DNA of 64,000 nucleotides from Chryseobacterium nepalense. GTDB lineage: Bacteria > Bacteroidota > Bacteroidia > Flavobacteriales > Weeksellaceae. Both the position numbers and the translations under genes were made by a program. A model generated the notes under the pieces. That model searched no databases, was not told the DNA's origin, and was given only the letters and a program-made list of their open reading frames with translations. Below, one piece after another: positions 16,511 through 25,280 of this stretch (its first letter is position 1; each line of letters opens with the position of its first letter). The DNA is taken from contig NZ_CP096203.1 of assembly GCF_023195755.1 (NCBI RefSeq), positions 558,001-622,000 of the forward strand, given 5' to 3'.

Positions 16511-17125
16511 ATGAAAACAGTCAGCTGCATGAATATCGAGCCTGAACTCCTCTTCTCATACGGTGCCGAAAATAAATTGTACAGGCATAATGAGATGATA
16601 TACAGAGAAGGTGACCATGCGGCTTATTACTATCAGGTTGTTAAAGGAAAGGTAAAACTAAACAGCTATAACGAAGAAGGAAAGGAATTCATCCATAATA
16701 TTGTCGGTGAAAAGCAAAGCTTCGGGGATGCCATGATTTTTGTTGAAAATTTCTATGTAATGAATGCTGTTTGCATCGCTGATGCAGAGCTCATAAGACT
16801 TTCCAAAAGCAACTTTCTTAATCTTCTTAAAAACAATCCCGATGTATCCCTTGAAATGAATGCCTGCTTATCGCAAAGATTATATTTCAAGGCCATTATG
16901 TTGCAAAACATGTCTTCACAAAACCCCGTTATCCGCCTAGAAGGATTACTCAATTACCTTAAAAGCTATCACGACGGCGATTGCGGACAATGTTTCCCTG
17001 TAGAACTCACCAGACAACAGATTGCCAATCTTACCGGGCTTAGGGTGGAAACCGTAATCAGAACCCTGAAAAAAATGGAAAAACAGGGAAAACTTACCAT
17101 AAAAGACCGAAAAATTTTATATTAA
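16511..17125 (+). CDS. Crp/Fnr family transcriptional regulator, tandem copy 2
   Basis: The 204-residue paralogue of the preceding gene, 43 bp downstream. It keeps the sensor barrel (Y-Y-Y-Q-V-V-K-G-K-V-K-L-N), the Q-N-M-S-S-Q-N-P linker seen in copy 1 as Q-N-L-S-S-Q-N-P, and the helix-turn-helix L-T-R-Q-Q-I-A-N-L-T-G-L-R-V-E-T-V-I-R-T. The recognition helix differs at only a few places, suggesting overlapping targets or heterodimers. The stress island begins about 215 bp downstream; a regulatory link is possible but not shown. Confidence 0.88.
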   Translation: MKTVSCMNIEPELLFSYGAENKLYRHNEMIYREGDHAAYYYQVVKGKVKLNSYNEEGKEFIHNIVGEKQSFGDAMIFVENFYVMNAVCIADAELIRLSKSNFLNLLKNNPDVSLEMNACLSQRLYFKAIMLQNMSSQNPVIRLEGLLNYLKSYHDGDCGQCFPVELTRQQIANLTGLRVETVIRTLKKMEKQGKLTIKDRKILY

Positions 17126-17339
17126 TATCTTTCAACATGATTTGGGTCATAAAATGGTGATATATTCTAACGTACATTTGAGTTAATTAATTCATCCATA
17201 TTCTTAAAGCCTCGTACTGGGTACATCTTAAGCTCTTTAGCTTTTATGTTCATGTAAATTAACCAAAAACTCATTGCTGTCTAATACTAGTCACGGCCGG
17301 CAATACCATCACTATAATATTAATATAAAAAATTCAGTT

Positions 17340-18158
17340 ATGAACACTAGAAATTCAAGAAATCGTAGAGGAAACTCCGGTTCATCAAGCAATCTCGAAG
17401 AAATTTATCAGTTAGGTTATGACCATGGTTATAACGATGCGTCACAGGACGAAGAATATGATGATGATTTCTCAGAGTATGAAGATTACTTTGACGAAGA
17501 TGATGATGAAGACGAAGATTACGACGATGAAGACTATGATGATGAAGATTACGATGATGAAGATTATGACGATGAAGACTACGATGACGATGACGACGAT
17601 AATAGAGGAAGAGGCAGAGGAAGATCAGGAAACGGAAACCAGCAGAGAGACAGCCAGGGAAGATTTACTTCCGGAGGCGGTAGAGGCGGTTCTCGTGGAG
17701 GATCAGGACGTGGTTCTGGTTCTGGATCAGGATCATCGGGAAGAGGAAGAAATTCAGGAGGTTCCGGAGGATCAAGATCAGGAGGAAGAGGCAGATCTTC
17801 AGGTTCATCAAACTCAAACAGTGATAACTATGATCACAGACATGATAATCCGGGTAGGCCAAGAGGAAGCAGGAACGGAGGTGGAAGATCTTCAGGATCG
17901 GGATCCGGCTCAAATTCCGGTTCAGGCAGATCAGGATCAGGTAGCGGCAGAGGCGGCTCAAGATCAGGAAATAATGGAGGTTCAGGTCGAGGTTCCAATT
18001 CAGGTTCTGGTAACGGATCATCAAGAAGAGGTTTTGCTTCCATGAGTAAGGCAGAACGTACAAGAATCGCTCGTATGGGCGGACAGGCCTCTCACGGCGG
18101 CGGAAGATCTTCAGGTTCGGGCAGATCCGGATTTGGAGGCAGACGTAATAATTCATAA
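17340..18158 (+). CDS. KGG/Con-10-type stress protein with acidic and Gly/Ser/Arg-rich regions
   Basis: A 272-residue low-complexity protein in three parts. Residues about 40-88 are extremely acidic and contain five perfect D-Y-D-D-E repeats encoded by 15-bp units (17517-17591). Residues 89-230 are rich in Gly, Ser and Arg with R-G-R-G and G-S-G-S patterns. Residues 231-250 (G-F-A-S-M-S-K-A-E-R-T-R-I-A-R-M-G-G-Q-A) match the KGG motif of Con-10/GsiB-like general-stress hydrophilins. The start at 17340 is preferred over a TTG at 17274. It opens the stress island. Its charge pattern is that of a disordered, possibly phase-separating protein; this is inference. Confidence 0.8.
   Translation: MNTRNSRNRRGNSGSSSNLEEIYQLGYDHGYNDASQDEEYDDDFSEYEDYFDEDDDEDEDYDDEDYDDEDYDDEDYDDEDYDDDDDDNRGRGRGRSGNGNQQRDSQGRFTSGGGRGGSRGGSGRGSGSGSGSSGRGRNSGGSGGSRSGGRGRSSGSSNSNSDNYDHRHDNPGRPRGSRNGGGRSSGSGSGSNSGSGRSGSGSGRGGSRSGNNGGSGRGSNSGSGNGSSRRGFASMSKAERTRIARMGGQASHGGGRSSGSGRSGFGGRRNNS
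17517..17591 (+). repeat. Five tandem 15-bp units inside the KGG gene
   Basis: Units of the form GAYTAYGAYGATGAA repeat five times (the last ends in GAT) without frame change, encoding D-Y-D-D-E. Such an array can vary in copy number by slippage, in steps that keep the frame. Confidence 0.85.
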
Positions 18159-18233
18159 TTCTTTTTCCATGATTACCTCTTTATTAATTTTTTAAAGGGG
18201 TAATCTTTTAAAATCAAACACCACATTCACATT

Positions 18234-18866
18234 ATGGCAACAAAAACATTAGATAATAAAGATAACAGTACTACCGGTACTGGGACATCATCATCCACCA
18301 CTGGATCAACAGGTTCATCAAAAAAAACAGCTTCGGTAGACAATGCTACCGTAGATCAAAATGAGATGCAAAACTCTCCATTACACAAATTCTTCGTTTC
18401 TGCACTGAAAGATGTGTATTATGCAGAAAACGCGATCATTGAAGCGTTGGGAACAATGCAGGAAGCAGCTACCACCGACGAGCTGAAAGAAGCTTTTGAA
18501 GATCACCAGCTGCTTACCCGGAAACACGTAAGCAGACTTGAAAAAGTTTTCAAGCTGATTAATGAAACGCCTGAGAAAAAAGAATGTAAGGCTATAAAAG
18601 GGATCATCGAAGAAGGTGAAGAAATCATCAAATCCACGGAAGAAGGTTCCATGACACGGGACGCTGCCTTAATTATCGCTGCACAAAAAGTTGAACACTA
18701 TGAGATCGCAACCTATGGCGGACTGGCACAGCTGGCTATTACTATGGGGCATGATAAAGCGGCAGACCTGCTTGAAAAAACATTACAGGAAGAAGAAGAT
18801 ACCGATTATGAACTGACGGAAATCGCTGAAACCTTCATCAATTTTGATGCGGAACAGGAAGATTAA
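18234..18866 (+). CDS. DUF892 ferritin-like protein (YciE/YciF family)
   Basis: A 210-residue stress-associated protein. The first 45 residues are Ser/Thr/Gly rich and disordered; the ferritin-like four-helix bundle follows (L-K-D-V-Y-Y-A-E-N-A-I, later H-Q-L-L-T-R-K-H and A-A-Q-K-V-E-H-Y-E-I-A), with Glu and His in metal-ligand positions (E of Y-A-E, E-x-H pairs). YciF proteins are found with catalases and other general-stress genes and are thought to bind a di-iron centre; the exact reaction is unknown. Confidence 0.9.
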   Translation: MATKTLDNKDNSTTGTGTSSSTTGSTGSSKKTASVDNATVDQNEMQNSPLHKFFVSALKDVYYAENAIIEALGTMQEAATTDELKEAFEDHQLLTRKHVSRLEKVFKLINETPEKKECKAIKGIIEEGEEIIKSTEEGSMTRDAALIIAAQKVEHYEIATYGGLAQLAITMGHDKAADLLEKTLQEEEDTDYELTEIAETFINFDAEQED

Positions 18867-18999
18867 TCATACAATAATATCAGCCATATGGAGCTTTCTG
18901 TATGGCTTTTCTTAAATCTAAAAATAGCTAATGATAAAATTCTATTATTTCTGAATAGTTTATTTAAACTAAAAAATACCACACCAAATATAAAGAATT

Positions 19000-21141
19000 A
19001 TGAAAGACAACAAACCGAACAACGAAAAACTGAACCAGCTGGAAGCTCACATGACATCCAATGAAAATGAAAAGCTGACGACCAATCAGGGGCTGAAAAT
19101 CAATAACAATCAGGATTCCCTGAAAGCGGGAGACAGAGGTCCTACTTTGCTTGAAGATTTTATTTTAAGAGAAAAAATTACCCATTTTGACCATGAAAGA
19201 ATTCCTGAAAGAGTAGTTCATGCACGTGGATCAGGAGCACACGGCGTATTTAAACTTACCAAAAGCCTCGCAGAATTCACAAGAGCCAATTTCTTATCCG
19301 AAGTCGGAAAAGAAACTCCTGTTTTCGTAAGATTTTCAACGGTTGCCGGAAGCAGGGGGAGTACTGATCTTGCAAGGGATGTAAGAGGATTTGCCGTAAA
19401 ATTTTATACTGATGAAGGAAATTATGATCTTGTCGCCAATAATATGCCTGTATTCTTCATTCAGGATGCTATTGAATTCCCGGATCTTGTACATGCCGTA
19501 AAACCGGAACCTCACAACGAAATACCGCAGGCGCAGTCTGCACACGATACCTTCTGGGATTTTATCTCTTTAATGCCCGAAAGCATGCACATGATCATGT
19601 GGCTGATGAGTGACCGGGCAATCCCGAGAAGTTTTTCAAGAATGGAAGGATTTGGAGTTCATACCTTTAAATTAATTAATGATGAAGGAAAAGCACACTT
19701 TGTGAAATTCCATTTTAAACCGAAATTAGGAGTACATTCCGTAGCGTGGGATGAAGCTCAGAGAATCTCGGGAGTTGATCCTGATTTCCACAAAAGAGAC
19801 CTTTGGGAATCTATTGAAAACGGGATGTTCCCGGAATGGGATTTCGGAGTACAGCTGATTCCTGAAGAAGATGAATTCAAATATGATTTCGACCTTCTTG
19901 ATCCTACTAAGATTGTACCCGAAGAAGAAGTTCCGGTTCAGCTTATCGGAACATTAACATTAAATAAAAATCCGGAAAACTTTTTTGCTGAAACGGAACA
20001 GATTGCTTTCCATCCCGGACATGTGGTTCCCGGAATTGATTTCACTAATGATCCGCTCCTTCAGGGAAGACTGTTTTCTTATACCGATACACAACTTATC
20101 AGATTAGGTGGTCCTAATTTCCATGAAATCCCGATCAACAGATCCGTAAATGTTGTTCATAATAACCAGAGAGATGGTTATATGAGACAACAGATCGCAA
20201 AAGGAAAAGTAAGCTATGAACCGAATTCAATCGGCGGAGGATGTCCTTTCCAGGCAATGATGAAAGAAGGAGGTTTTGTTTCCCAGGAAGCAAGAGTTTC
20301 CGGAGCTAAAGTAAGAGAAAGAAGCAAAAGCTTTGTAGATCATTATTCACAAGCCAAATTATTCTACAATAGCCAGTCGATGCCGGAAAAAATGCACTTG
20401 CAGAATGCACTGATTTTTGAGCTTTCAAAAGTGACCATCCCTGCAATCAGAGAGAGAATGGTAAGCCAGCTTGCTTTTGTTGATAAAGCTCTTGCTTCAA
20501 AAGTTGCGGCTAAAGTAGGGGTTGAAGTAAAAGAACTCAACTTCCCGAATCAAAGTATTCCTGCAGACGCAGATCCTTCAACGTTACAAAGCGAAGAAAG
20601 AGAACCTGAAACCAAAATTTCAGAAGCATTAAGCATGCAGAATACCGTTAAAGATACCATTATGGGCAGAAAGATCGGCTTTATTATGGGAGACGGGGCA
20701 GATGCAGCAGCAATTAATGATTTAAAAACTCAGCTGGAAGCAGAAAATGCAGTGGTGGAGATCATCGGTACAAGTATGGCTCCCGTAAAGGTAAGTGACG
20801 GCTCATCACTTATTCCGAAACATTCTTTAACAAGCAATTCCAGTGTTTCCTTTGATGCTCTTTACATTGCGGCAGGAGAAAATTCCACCAAAGAATTACT
20901 GACTCCCGAAAACAAACAGCCTGCTCTGAATTATATCAACGAAGCATACAAACACTGTAAAGCCATTTATTTTGGCGAAGGGACCGAACCATTATATATG
21001 AACAGTAATATAAGCATGAAAGATCATATCGATCCTGCTATCGTTATCGCTGAAGATGAAAATCCTGCAGATAAATTTATTACAGCAATTGCAAATCACA
21101 GAGTCTGGGATCTTGAAATAGAAAGAAATGCCAGAAAATAA
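19000..21141 (+). CDS. katE: Large-subunit catalase (HPII/KatE type)
   Basis: A haem catalase of 713 residues, the size of clade II enzymes such as HPII. The catalytic His74 lies in R-V-V-H-A-R-G, followed by F-S-T-V-A-G-S-R-G-S and the Asn of V-A-N-N-M-P. The proximal Tyr is in R-L-F-S-Y-T-D-T-Q, with the conserved R-L-G. After residue 550 there is a class I glutamine-amidotransferase-like C-terminal domain (K-I-G-F-I-M-G-D-G), typical for the large clade. It removes hydrogen peroxide in the cytoplasm and is the central enzyme of the stress island. Confidence 0.96.
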   Translation: MKDNKPNNEKLNQLEAHMTSNENEKLTTNQGLKINNNQDSLKAGDRGPTLLEDFILREKITHFDHERIPERVVHARGSGAHGVFKLTKSLAEFTRANFLSEVGKETPVFVRFSTVAGSRGSTDLARDVRGFAVKFYTDEGNYDLVANNMPVFFIQDAIEFPDLVHAVKPEPHNEIPQAQSAHDTFWDFISLMPESMHMIMWLMSDRAIPRSFSRMEGFGVHTFKLINDEGKAHFVKFHFKPKLGVHSVAWDEAQRISGVDPDFHKRDLWESIENGMFPEWDFGVQLIPEEDEFKYDFDLLDPTKIVPEEEVPVQLIGTLTLNKNPENFFAETEQIAFHPGHVVPGIDFTNDPLLQGRLFSYTDTQLIRLGGPNFHEIPINRSVNVVHNNQRDGYMRQQIAKGKVSYEPNSIGGGCPFQAMMKEGGFVSQEARVSGAKVRERSKSFVDHYSQAKLFYNSQSMPEKMHLQNALIFELSKVTIPAIRERMVSQLAFVDKALASKVAAKVGVEVKELNFPNQSIPADADPSTLQSEEREPETKISEALSMQNTVKDTIMGRKIGFIMGDGADAAAINDLKTQLEAENAVVEIIGTSMAPVKVSDGSSLIPKHSLTSNSSVSFDALYIAAGENSTKELLTPENKQPALNYINEAYKHCKAIYFGEGTEPLYMNSNISMKDHIDPAIVIAEDENPADKFITAIANHRVWDLEIERNARK

Positions 21142-21181
21142 CTAGGAAGGCAATAAGAAGGGGAGGTATCGTCCAATTTTA

Positions 21182-21404
21182 GATGTTTATCCGGTAAATT
21201 ATGATAATTTCAAACTTGGACAGATTTTTGATAAAGTATTACTATCAAGGCCGGCCAGTGCAACGTTCATGCAATTATTGATAAATTGATGGATCATGTA
21301 CAACGCGGCAGGGTAAAACTGGATGATATTATCCCCATCGGCTTTCACTCGAAGTGGTGTCAAAAGGATACGAAATCTTTGATAAAAGCAGAACGGACGC
21401 ATAA
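21182..21404 (+). pseudogene. Remnant of a zinc-dependent alcohol dehydrogenase, C-terminal end
   Basis: Three successive frames give recognisable pieces of one protein end. The first frame reads V-N-Y-D-N-F-K-L-G-Q-I-F-D-K (21197-21238 region). After a frameshift the second reads H-A-I-I-D-K-L-M-D-H-V-Q-R-G-R-V-K-L-D-D (about 21266-21330). After another shift the third reads S-K-G-Y-E-I-F-D-K and runs to a stop at 21402. Together they match the last 70 residues of medium-chain alcohol dehydrogenases of the kind often found in stress islands. No intact N-terminal part is present, so the 337-bp gap after katE is a decayed gene. Confidence 0.75.
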
Positions 21405-21478
21405 AAAAGCTCCTTGATCCCTGGAAGACTTCACGTCTTTAAAAAAAAATACACACTAACACACTAAATATTAGTATT

Positions 21479-21979
21479 ATGGAATTTCAAAAAAATCTTC
21501 TGGAATATATCAGCCAGTCATTAATGACTACCGATGAAACGATTTCAGTTGCAGAAAGCGTTACCTCAGGGTGTTTACAGCTTGCTTTCTCTCAGATGCC
21601 CAACGCTTCAATGTTTTATAAAGGCGGCCTTACCTCATACACCTTGCAGGAAAAAGTAAGGTTATTGGGAGTTGATGCGCATGAAGCAGAAGAATGCGAC
21701 TGTGTTTCAGAAAATATAGCTGAAACGATGGCCCTCAATGTTGCGAAACTTTTCGAATCCGACTGGTCGATTGCAACAACAGGATATTGTACCCCTATAC
21801 GCAATTCTTCGTACAAAATTTTTGCCTTCTTTTCATTTTCTTACAAAGGAGAGATTATTTTAACGAAAAAGCTCGAACTTCATCCTAAGACACAGGCCTT
21901 AAATGCCCAGTTGTATTATACTGAATTTATTTTAGGATGTTTTAAAAGTGAGATCAATCAGTTATTAATTCTAAAGTAA
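21479..21979 (+). CDS. CinA C-terminal family protein (nicotinamide-nucleotide amidase type)
   Basis: A 166-residue stand-alone CinA C-terminal domain, the enzyme type that deamidates NMN to NaMN in pyridine nucleotide recycling. The signature S-V-A-E-S-V-T-S-G near residue 23 corresponds to the usual A-E-S-C-T-G-G and is altered (V for C, S for the second G), as is the later T-T-G-Y-C-T (usually S-T-G-x-A-G-P). The altered motifs raise doubt that the amidase activity is intact. It lies in the stress island five bases before a short-chain dehydrogenase. Confidence 0.8.
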   Translation: MEFQKNLLEYISQSLMTTDETISVAESVTSGCLQLAFSQMPNASMFYKGGLTSYTLQEKVRLLGVDAHEAEECDCVSENIAETMALNVAKLFESDWSIATTGYCTPIRNSSYKIFAFFSFSYKGEIILTKKLELHPKTQALNAQLYYTEFILGCFKSEINQLLILK

Positions 21980-21984
21980 GGTCT

Positions 21985-22782
21985 ATGAACAGAAAAAATG
22001 AATATGCGCTGGTTACGGGAGCAACCAGTGGGATCGGTTATGAGCTTGCAAAACAGTTTGCAAGCAACGGATATGATCTTGTGATGGTTGCCCGCAATCA
22101 TGATGAGCTGAAAACAAGAGTCGATGAATTTAAAAGTTTCGGCATTAATGTAATTACCATCGCTAAAAATCTTTTTATTGAAGAAGACGCCTATTCTTTA
22201 TATTCTGAATTAAAATTAAACGGTATCAGTCCTTCAATCCTTGTGAACGATGCAGGGCAGGGCGTTTATGGAAAATTTCAGGATACAGATCTGCACCGTG
22301 AAGTAGATATTGTTAATCTGAATATCGTTTCTGTCCTTATTTTGACCAAAATGTTTTTGAAAGACCGCTTACCGAAAGGTTCCGGAAAGATCCTGAATCT
22401 GGCTTCTATTGCAAGTAAGGCTCCGGGTCCGTGGCATTCGGTGTATCATGGGACCAAAGCATTTATTTTATCCTGGTCGGAAGCCATCAGGGAAGAATTG
22501 AAAGATACCGGAATTACAGTAACAGCCTTATTACCCGGGCCTACGGATACCGATTTCTTCAATAAAGCAGATATGAATGAAAGTAAGATCCTGGAAGATA
22601 AAGACAATCTTGCATCACCGGAAGAAGTAGCTATTGATGGTTTTAATGCCTTAATGAATGGTGATGACAAAGTTGTTTCGGGATTAAAAAATAAACTCAC
22701 CGTAGCCATGTCCAATATTGCAACAGACAGCATGGCCGCACACAGAATGGGAGAAATGCAAAAACCGGTCAATGAAAAATAG
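21985..22782 (+). CDS. Short-chain dehydrogenase/reductase
   Basis: A classical SDR of 265 residues with the NAD(P)-binding T-G-A-T-S-G-I-G (residues 10-17), N-D-A-G-Q-G, the catalytic Ser and the Y-H-G-T-K pair. The Arg after the second strand (V-A-R-N) suggests NADPH. It belongs to the group of DltE/YqjQ-like oxidoreductases; the substrate is unknown. The gene follows the CinA gene closely and is followed within 6 bp by a second SDR. Confidence 0.9.
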   Translation: MNRKNEYALVTGATSGIGYELAKQFASNGYDLVMVARNHDELKTRVDEFKSFGINVITIAKNLFIEEDAYSLYSELKLNGISPSILVNDAGQGVYGKFQDTDLHREVDIVNLNIVSVLILTKMFLKDRLPKGSGKILNLASIASKAPGPWHSVYHGTKAFILSWSEAIREELKDTGITVTALLPGPTDTDFFNKADMNESKILEDKDNLASPEEVAIDGFNALMNGDDKVVSGLKNKLTVAMSNIATDSMAAHRMGEMQKPVNEK

Positions 22783-22788
22783 ATTATT

Positions 22789-23541
22789 ATGGCAAATTTA
22801 AAATTAGAAAATAAAACAGCACTCATCACAGGAGCAGACAGCGGAATCGGTAAGGCAGTAGCATTACTTTTTGCAAAAGAAGGAGCAGATATTGCCATTA
22901 TTTATTATTCTGATGATGAAGATGCAGAACAAGTAAAATCAGAAATTGAAAACCTGGGGAGAAAAGCTTCTATTTATAAGGGAGATGTTAATGATTATAA
23001 ATTCTGTGAAGAGACCACAAAAAAAATAGTTTCCGAATTTGGAGGAATTGATATTCTTGTCAATAATGCAGGAACCCAGATTCCATCGGACAATATTGTT
23101 GATCTTGAGGAAGAGAATATCAGAACCACGTTCAATTCCAATATTATAGGAATGATCCTCTTGACAAAACTTGTTTTTCCTCATTTAAAACAGGGAAGCT
23201 CTATCATCAATACAACATCCGCGGTAGCCTATCAGGGACATGAAGAACTGCTGGATTACTCGGCTACAAAAGGAGCGATTGTTTCTTTTACACGCTCTTT
23301 GGCTTTACAGTCGAAACCGAAAGGCATTCGCGTCAACGCTGTAGCTCCGGGACCGGTAGCCACGCCATTAACCAAAGAAACTTTCGGGGAAGAAGAAGAC
23401 GATCCGAACAAGCCGCCTTTCGAAAGAAATGCAACACCGGAAGAAGTGGCTACAAGCTACTTGTTTCTTGCAAGTGAAGACGGCGCGCAGATTACGGGAC
23501 AGGTACTTCATCCAAACGGTGGTATTGTCGTTAACGGATAA
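22789..23541 (+). CDS. Short-chain dehydrogenase, general-stress type
   Basis: A 250-residue SDR with T-G-A-D-S-G-I-G (residues 14-21), N-N-A-G-T-Q, and the catalytic Y-S-A-T-K. The T-G-A-D-S-G-I-G opening and the C-terminal G-Q-V-L-H-P-N-G-G are typical for the YhdF/YhxC group of general-stress dehydrogenases. The substrate is unknown. It is part of a run of closely spaced plus-strand genes and is probably co-transcribed with the preceding SDR. Confidence 0.9.
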   Translation: MANLKLENKTALITGADSGIGKAVALLFAKEGADIAIIYYSDDEDAEQVKSEIENLGRKASIYKGDVNDYKFCEETTKKIVSEFGGIDILVNNAGTQIPSDNIVDLEEENIRTTFNSNIIGMILLTKLVFPHLKQGSSIINTTSAVAYQGHEELLDYSATKGAIVSFTRSLALQSKPKGIRVNAVAPGPVATPLTKETFGEEEDDPNKPPFERNATPEEVATSYLFLASEDGAQITGQVLHPNGGIVVNG

Positions 23542-23557
23542 TTAAAACCTAATAATT

Positions 23558-23725
23558 ATGAAAACTACTGCTTTATTGCTGGGGATTATAAGTCTTTTCG
23601 CACTGTCATCATGCAAATGTGATTTTGACGAAGACGAACCTAAAAATAAATATGACGGAAACAATTCCGGCACCAACAAAAACAATGGCAGTACATCTGA
23701 AAAAGATACACTGCAGATCAAGTAA
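23558..23725 (+). CDS. Small acidic/Asn-rich lipoprotein
   Basis: A 55-residue ORF with a signal peptide, a lipobox ending L-S-S-C at residue 19, then a short hydrophilic tail rich in Asp, Glu, Asn and Lys (C-K-C-D-F-D-E-D-E). It starts 16 bp after the SDR stop and ends 21 bp before the Rieske oxidoreductase, so it is probably part of the same transcript. No family is recognised. Confidence 0.7.
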   Translation: MKTTALLLGIISLFALSSCKCDFDEDEPKNKYDGNNSGTNKNNGSTSEKDTLQIK

Positions 23726-23746
23726 GTTTAACCAAAATTCTAAATC

Positions 23747-25270
23747 ATGTACAGAGACGGGGCAAGAAAAAGTATATGGCAGGAAGAAATCAGGAAATTT
23801 TCCTCGGATGCCGACCTTCAGCAACTCTACGATGTCGCAGTAGTTGGTGGAGGAATCACCGGCATTTCTACTGCCCTAAAGCTGCAGCAGGCCGGAAAGA
23901 GATGCATTCTTCTGGAAGCTGCCAATATCGGTTTCGGAACAACCGGCGGAACAACCGCACACCTTAATGATTTTTTTGATACTACCTTTAATCAGGCCAT
24001 CAGCGATTTCGGACAGGAAAATGCACAATTGCTGGCAGATACAGGTCAGGAAGCCATTCGGATTATCGAAAACAATATACACCAATACCAAATAGACTGC
24101 GATTTCCAGAGAAAGATCGCTTATCTCTTCGCTTTAGACGAAAAACAGGAGAAAGAGCTTACCGATATTGTGGAAGGTTCCGAAAAAGTAGGCCATACCA
24201 TGAATTATGTAGATGAAATTCCTTTTCCGATACCATTTAAAAAAGCGGTGACTATTCCTGACCAGGCACAGTTTCATCCGATAAAATATATTAAAGGACT
24301 TTGTGAAGCATTCATCAGTTTAGGCGGGATTATTCAGGAAGACTGCCGTTGTGAAAGCCACGATGAACAGGAAAATTATGTTGCCTTAGAAACATCCAAA
24401 GGAGAAATCAAAGCTAAAAATGTAGTGTATGCTACCCATATTCCACCCGGACTCAGTGTTCTTCATATTACCAATGCACCTTACAGAAGCTATGCTATTG
24501 CCTTCAGCCTGAAAAGCGGCAACTATCCTGCAGATCTGGGATATGATCTTATCGATCCTTACCATTATTACAGAACCCAGGAAATTGAAGGGCAGACACT
24601 GCTTATCGCAGGAGGTGAAGACCACAAAACGGGCCACGAAGAAGATACGGGCGAATGTTTTTCGCGCTTGGAAAATTATGTAAGGAAATATTTTGATGTG
24701 GAAACAGCTTATTACAGCTGGTCCAGCCAGTACTATGAACCGGTAGACGGATTTCCGTATATAGGAAAACTTCCGGGAAGCGGCGGAAAGATTTTTACGG
24801 CAACCGGATTCAGAGGAAACGGGATGATATTCGGAACCATTTCTTCACAGATTTTATCAGATCTTATTGTTACGGGAAGCAGTAAATACGAAAATGCTTT
24901 CAGCCCGTCCAGAATAAAACCGATTGCAGGCTTTGCCGACTTTGTCAAAGAAAATGCAGTGGTCGCTTATGACTTTATTAAAGACAAACTTTTTGCAGAA
25001 AAGATTAATTCATTGGCAGAAGTAAAAGAGGGTGAAGCAAAAGTTGTGAAATATGAAGGTGAATCCTATGCTTTATACAAAGAAACGAACGGAAAAGTAC
25101 ATTTGGTAAAAAGCACCTGTCCTCATGCCAAATGTGAAGTACGGTGGAACAGCGCAGAACTCAGCTGGGACTGTCCGTGTCACGGTTCAAGGTTTAACGT
25201 CAACGGAAAACTTCTTACCGGACCTACGGTGAAAGATCTTCCGAGAGTAGATACAGATTCAGAAAATTAA
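23747..25270 (+). CDS. FAD-dependent oxidoreductase with C-terminal Rieske domain
   Basis: A 507-residue fusion. Residues about 28-400 form a DAO-type flavoprotein with the dinucleotide motif V-V-G-G-G-I-T-G-I-S and a C-terminal G-F-R-G-N-G-M-I-F-G flavin motif. The last 90 residues form a Rieske 2Fe-2S domain with C-P-H (first pair) and C-P-C-H-G-S-R-F (second pair). Proteins of this architecture occur in firmicutes and Bacteroidota, often near stress genes; the natural substrate is unknown. There is no signal peptide. Confidence 0.92.
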   Translation: MYRDGARKSIWQEEIRKFSSDADLQQLYDVAVVGGGITGISTALKLQQAGKRCILLEAANIGFGTTGGTTAHLNDFFDTTFNQAISDFGQENAQLLADTGQEAIRIIENNIHQYQIDCDFQRKIAYLFALDEKQEKELTDIVEGSEKVGHTMNYVDEIPFPIPFKKAVTIPDQAQFHPIKYIKGLCEAFISLGGIIQEDCRCESHDEQENYVALETSKGEIKAKNVVYATHIPPGLSVLHITNAPYRSYAIAFSLKSGNYPADLGYDLIDPYHYYRTQEIEGQTLLIAGGEDHKTGHEEDTGECFSRLENYVRKYFDVETAYYSWSSQYYEPVDGFPYIGKLPGSGGKIFTATGFRGNGMIFGTISSQILSDLIVTGSSKYENAFSPSRIKPIAGFADFVKENAVVAYDFIKDKLFAEKINSLAEVKEGEAKVVKYEGESYALYKETNGKVHLVKSTCPHAKCEVRWNSAELSWDCPCHGSRFNVNGKLLTGPTVKDLPRVDTDSEN

Positions 25271-25280
25271 CAATAAGGTT

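Noticed and set aside
14734-17125. Fnr-type oxygen sensor for any of the three Crp-like genes
   Set aside because: None has the N-terminal cysteine cluster needed for a 4Fe-4S centre.
17517-17591. CRISPR-like short repeat array
   Set aside because: The 15-bp units have no spacers and are in-frame coding repeats.
17665-18156. Long minus-strand and alternative plus-strand ORFs over the KGG gene
   Set aside because: They are by-products of the repetitive Gly/Ser/Arg codons; the translations are low complexity without any motif, and the frame with the KGG motif explains the region.
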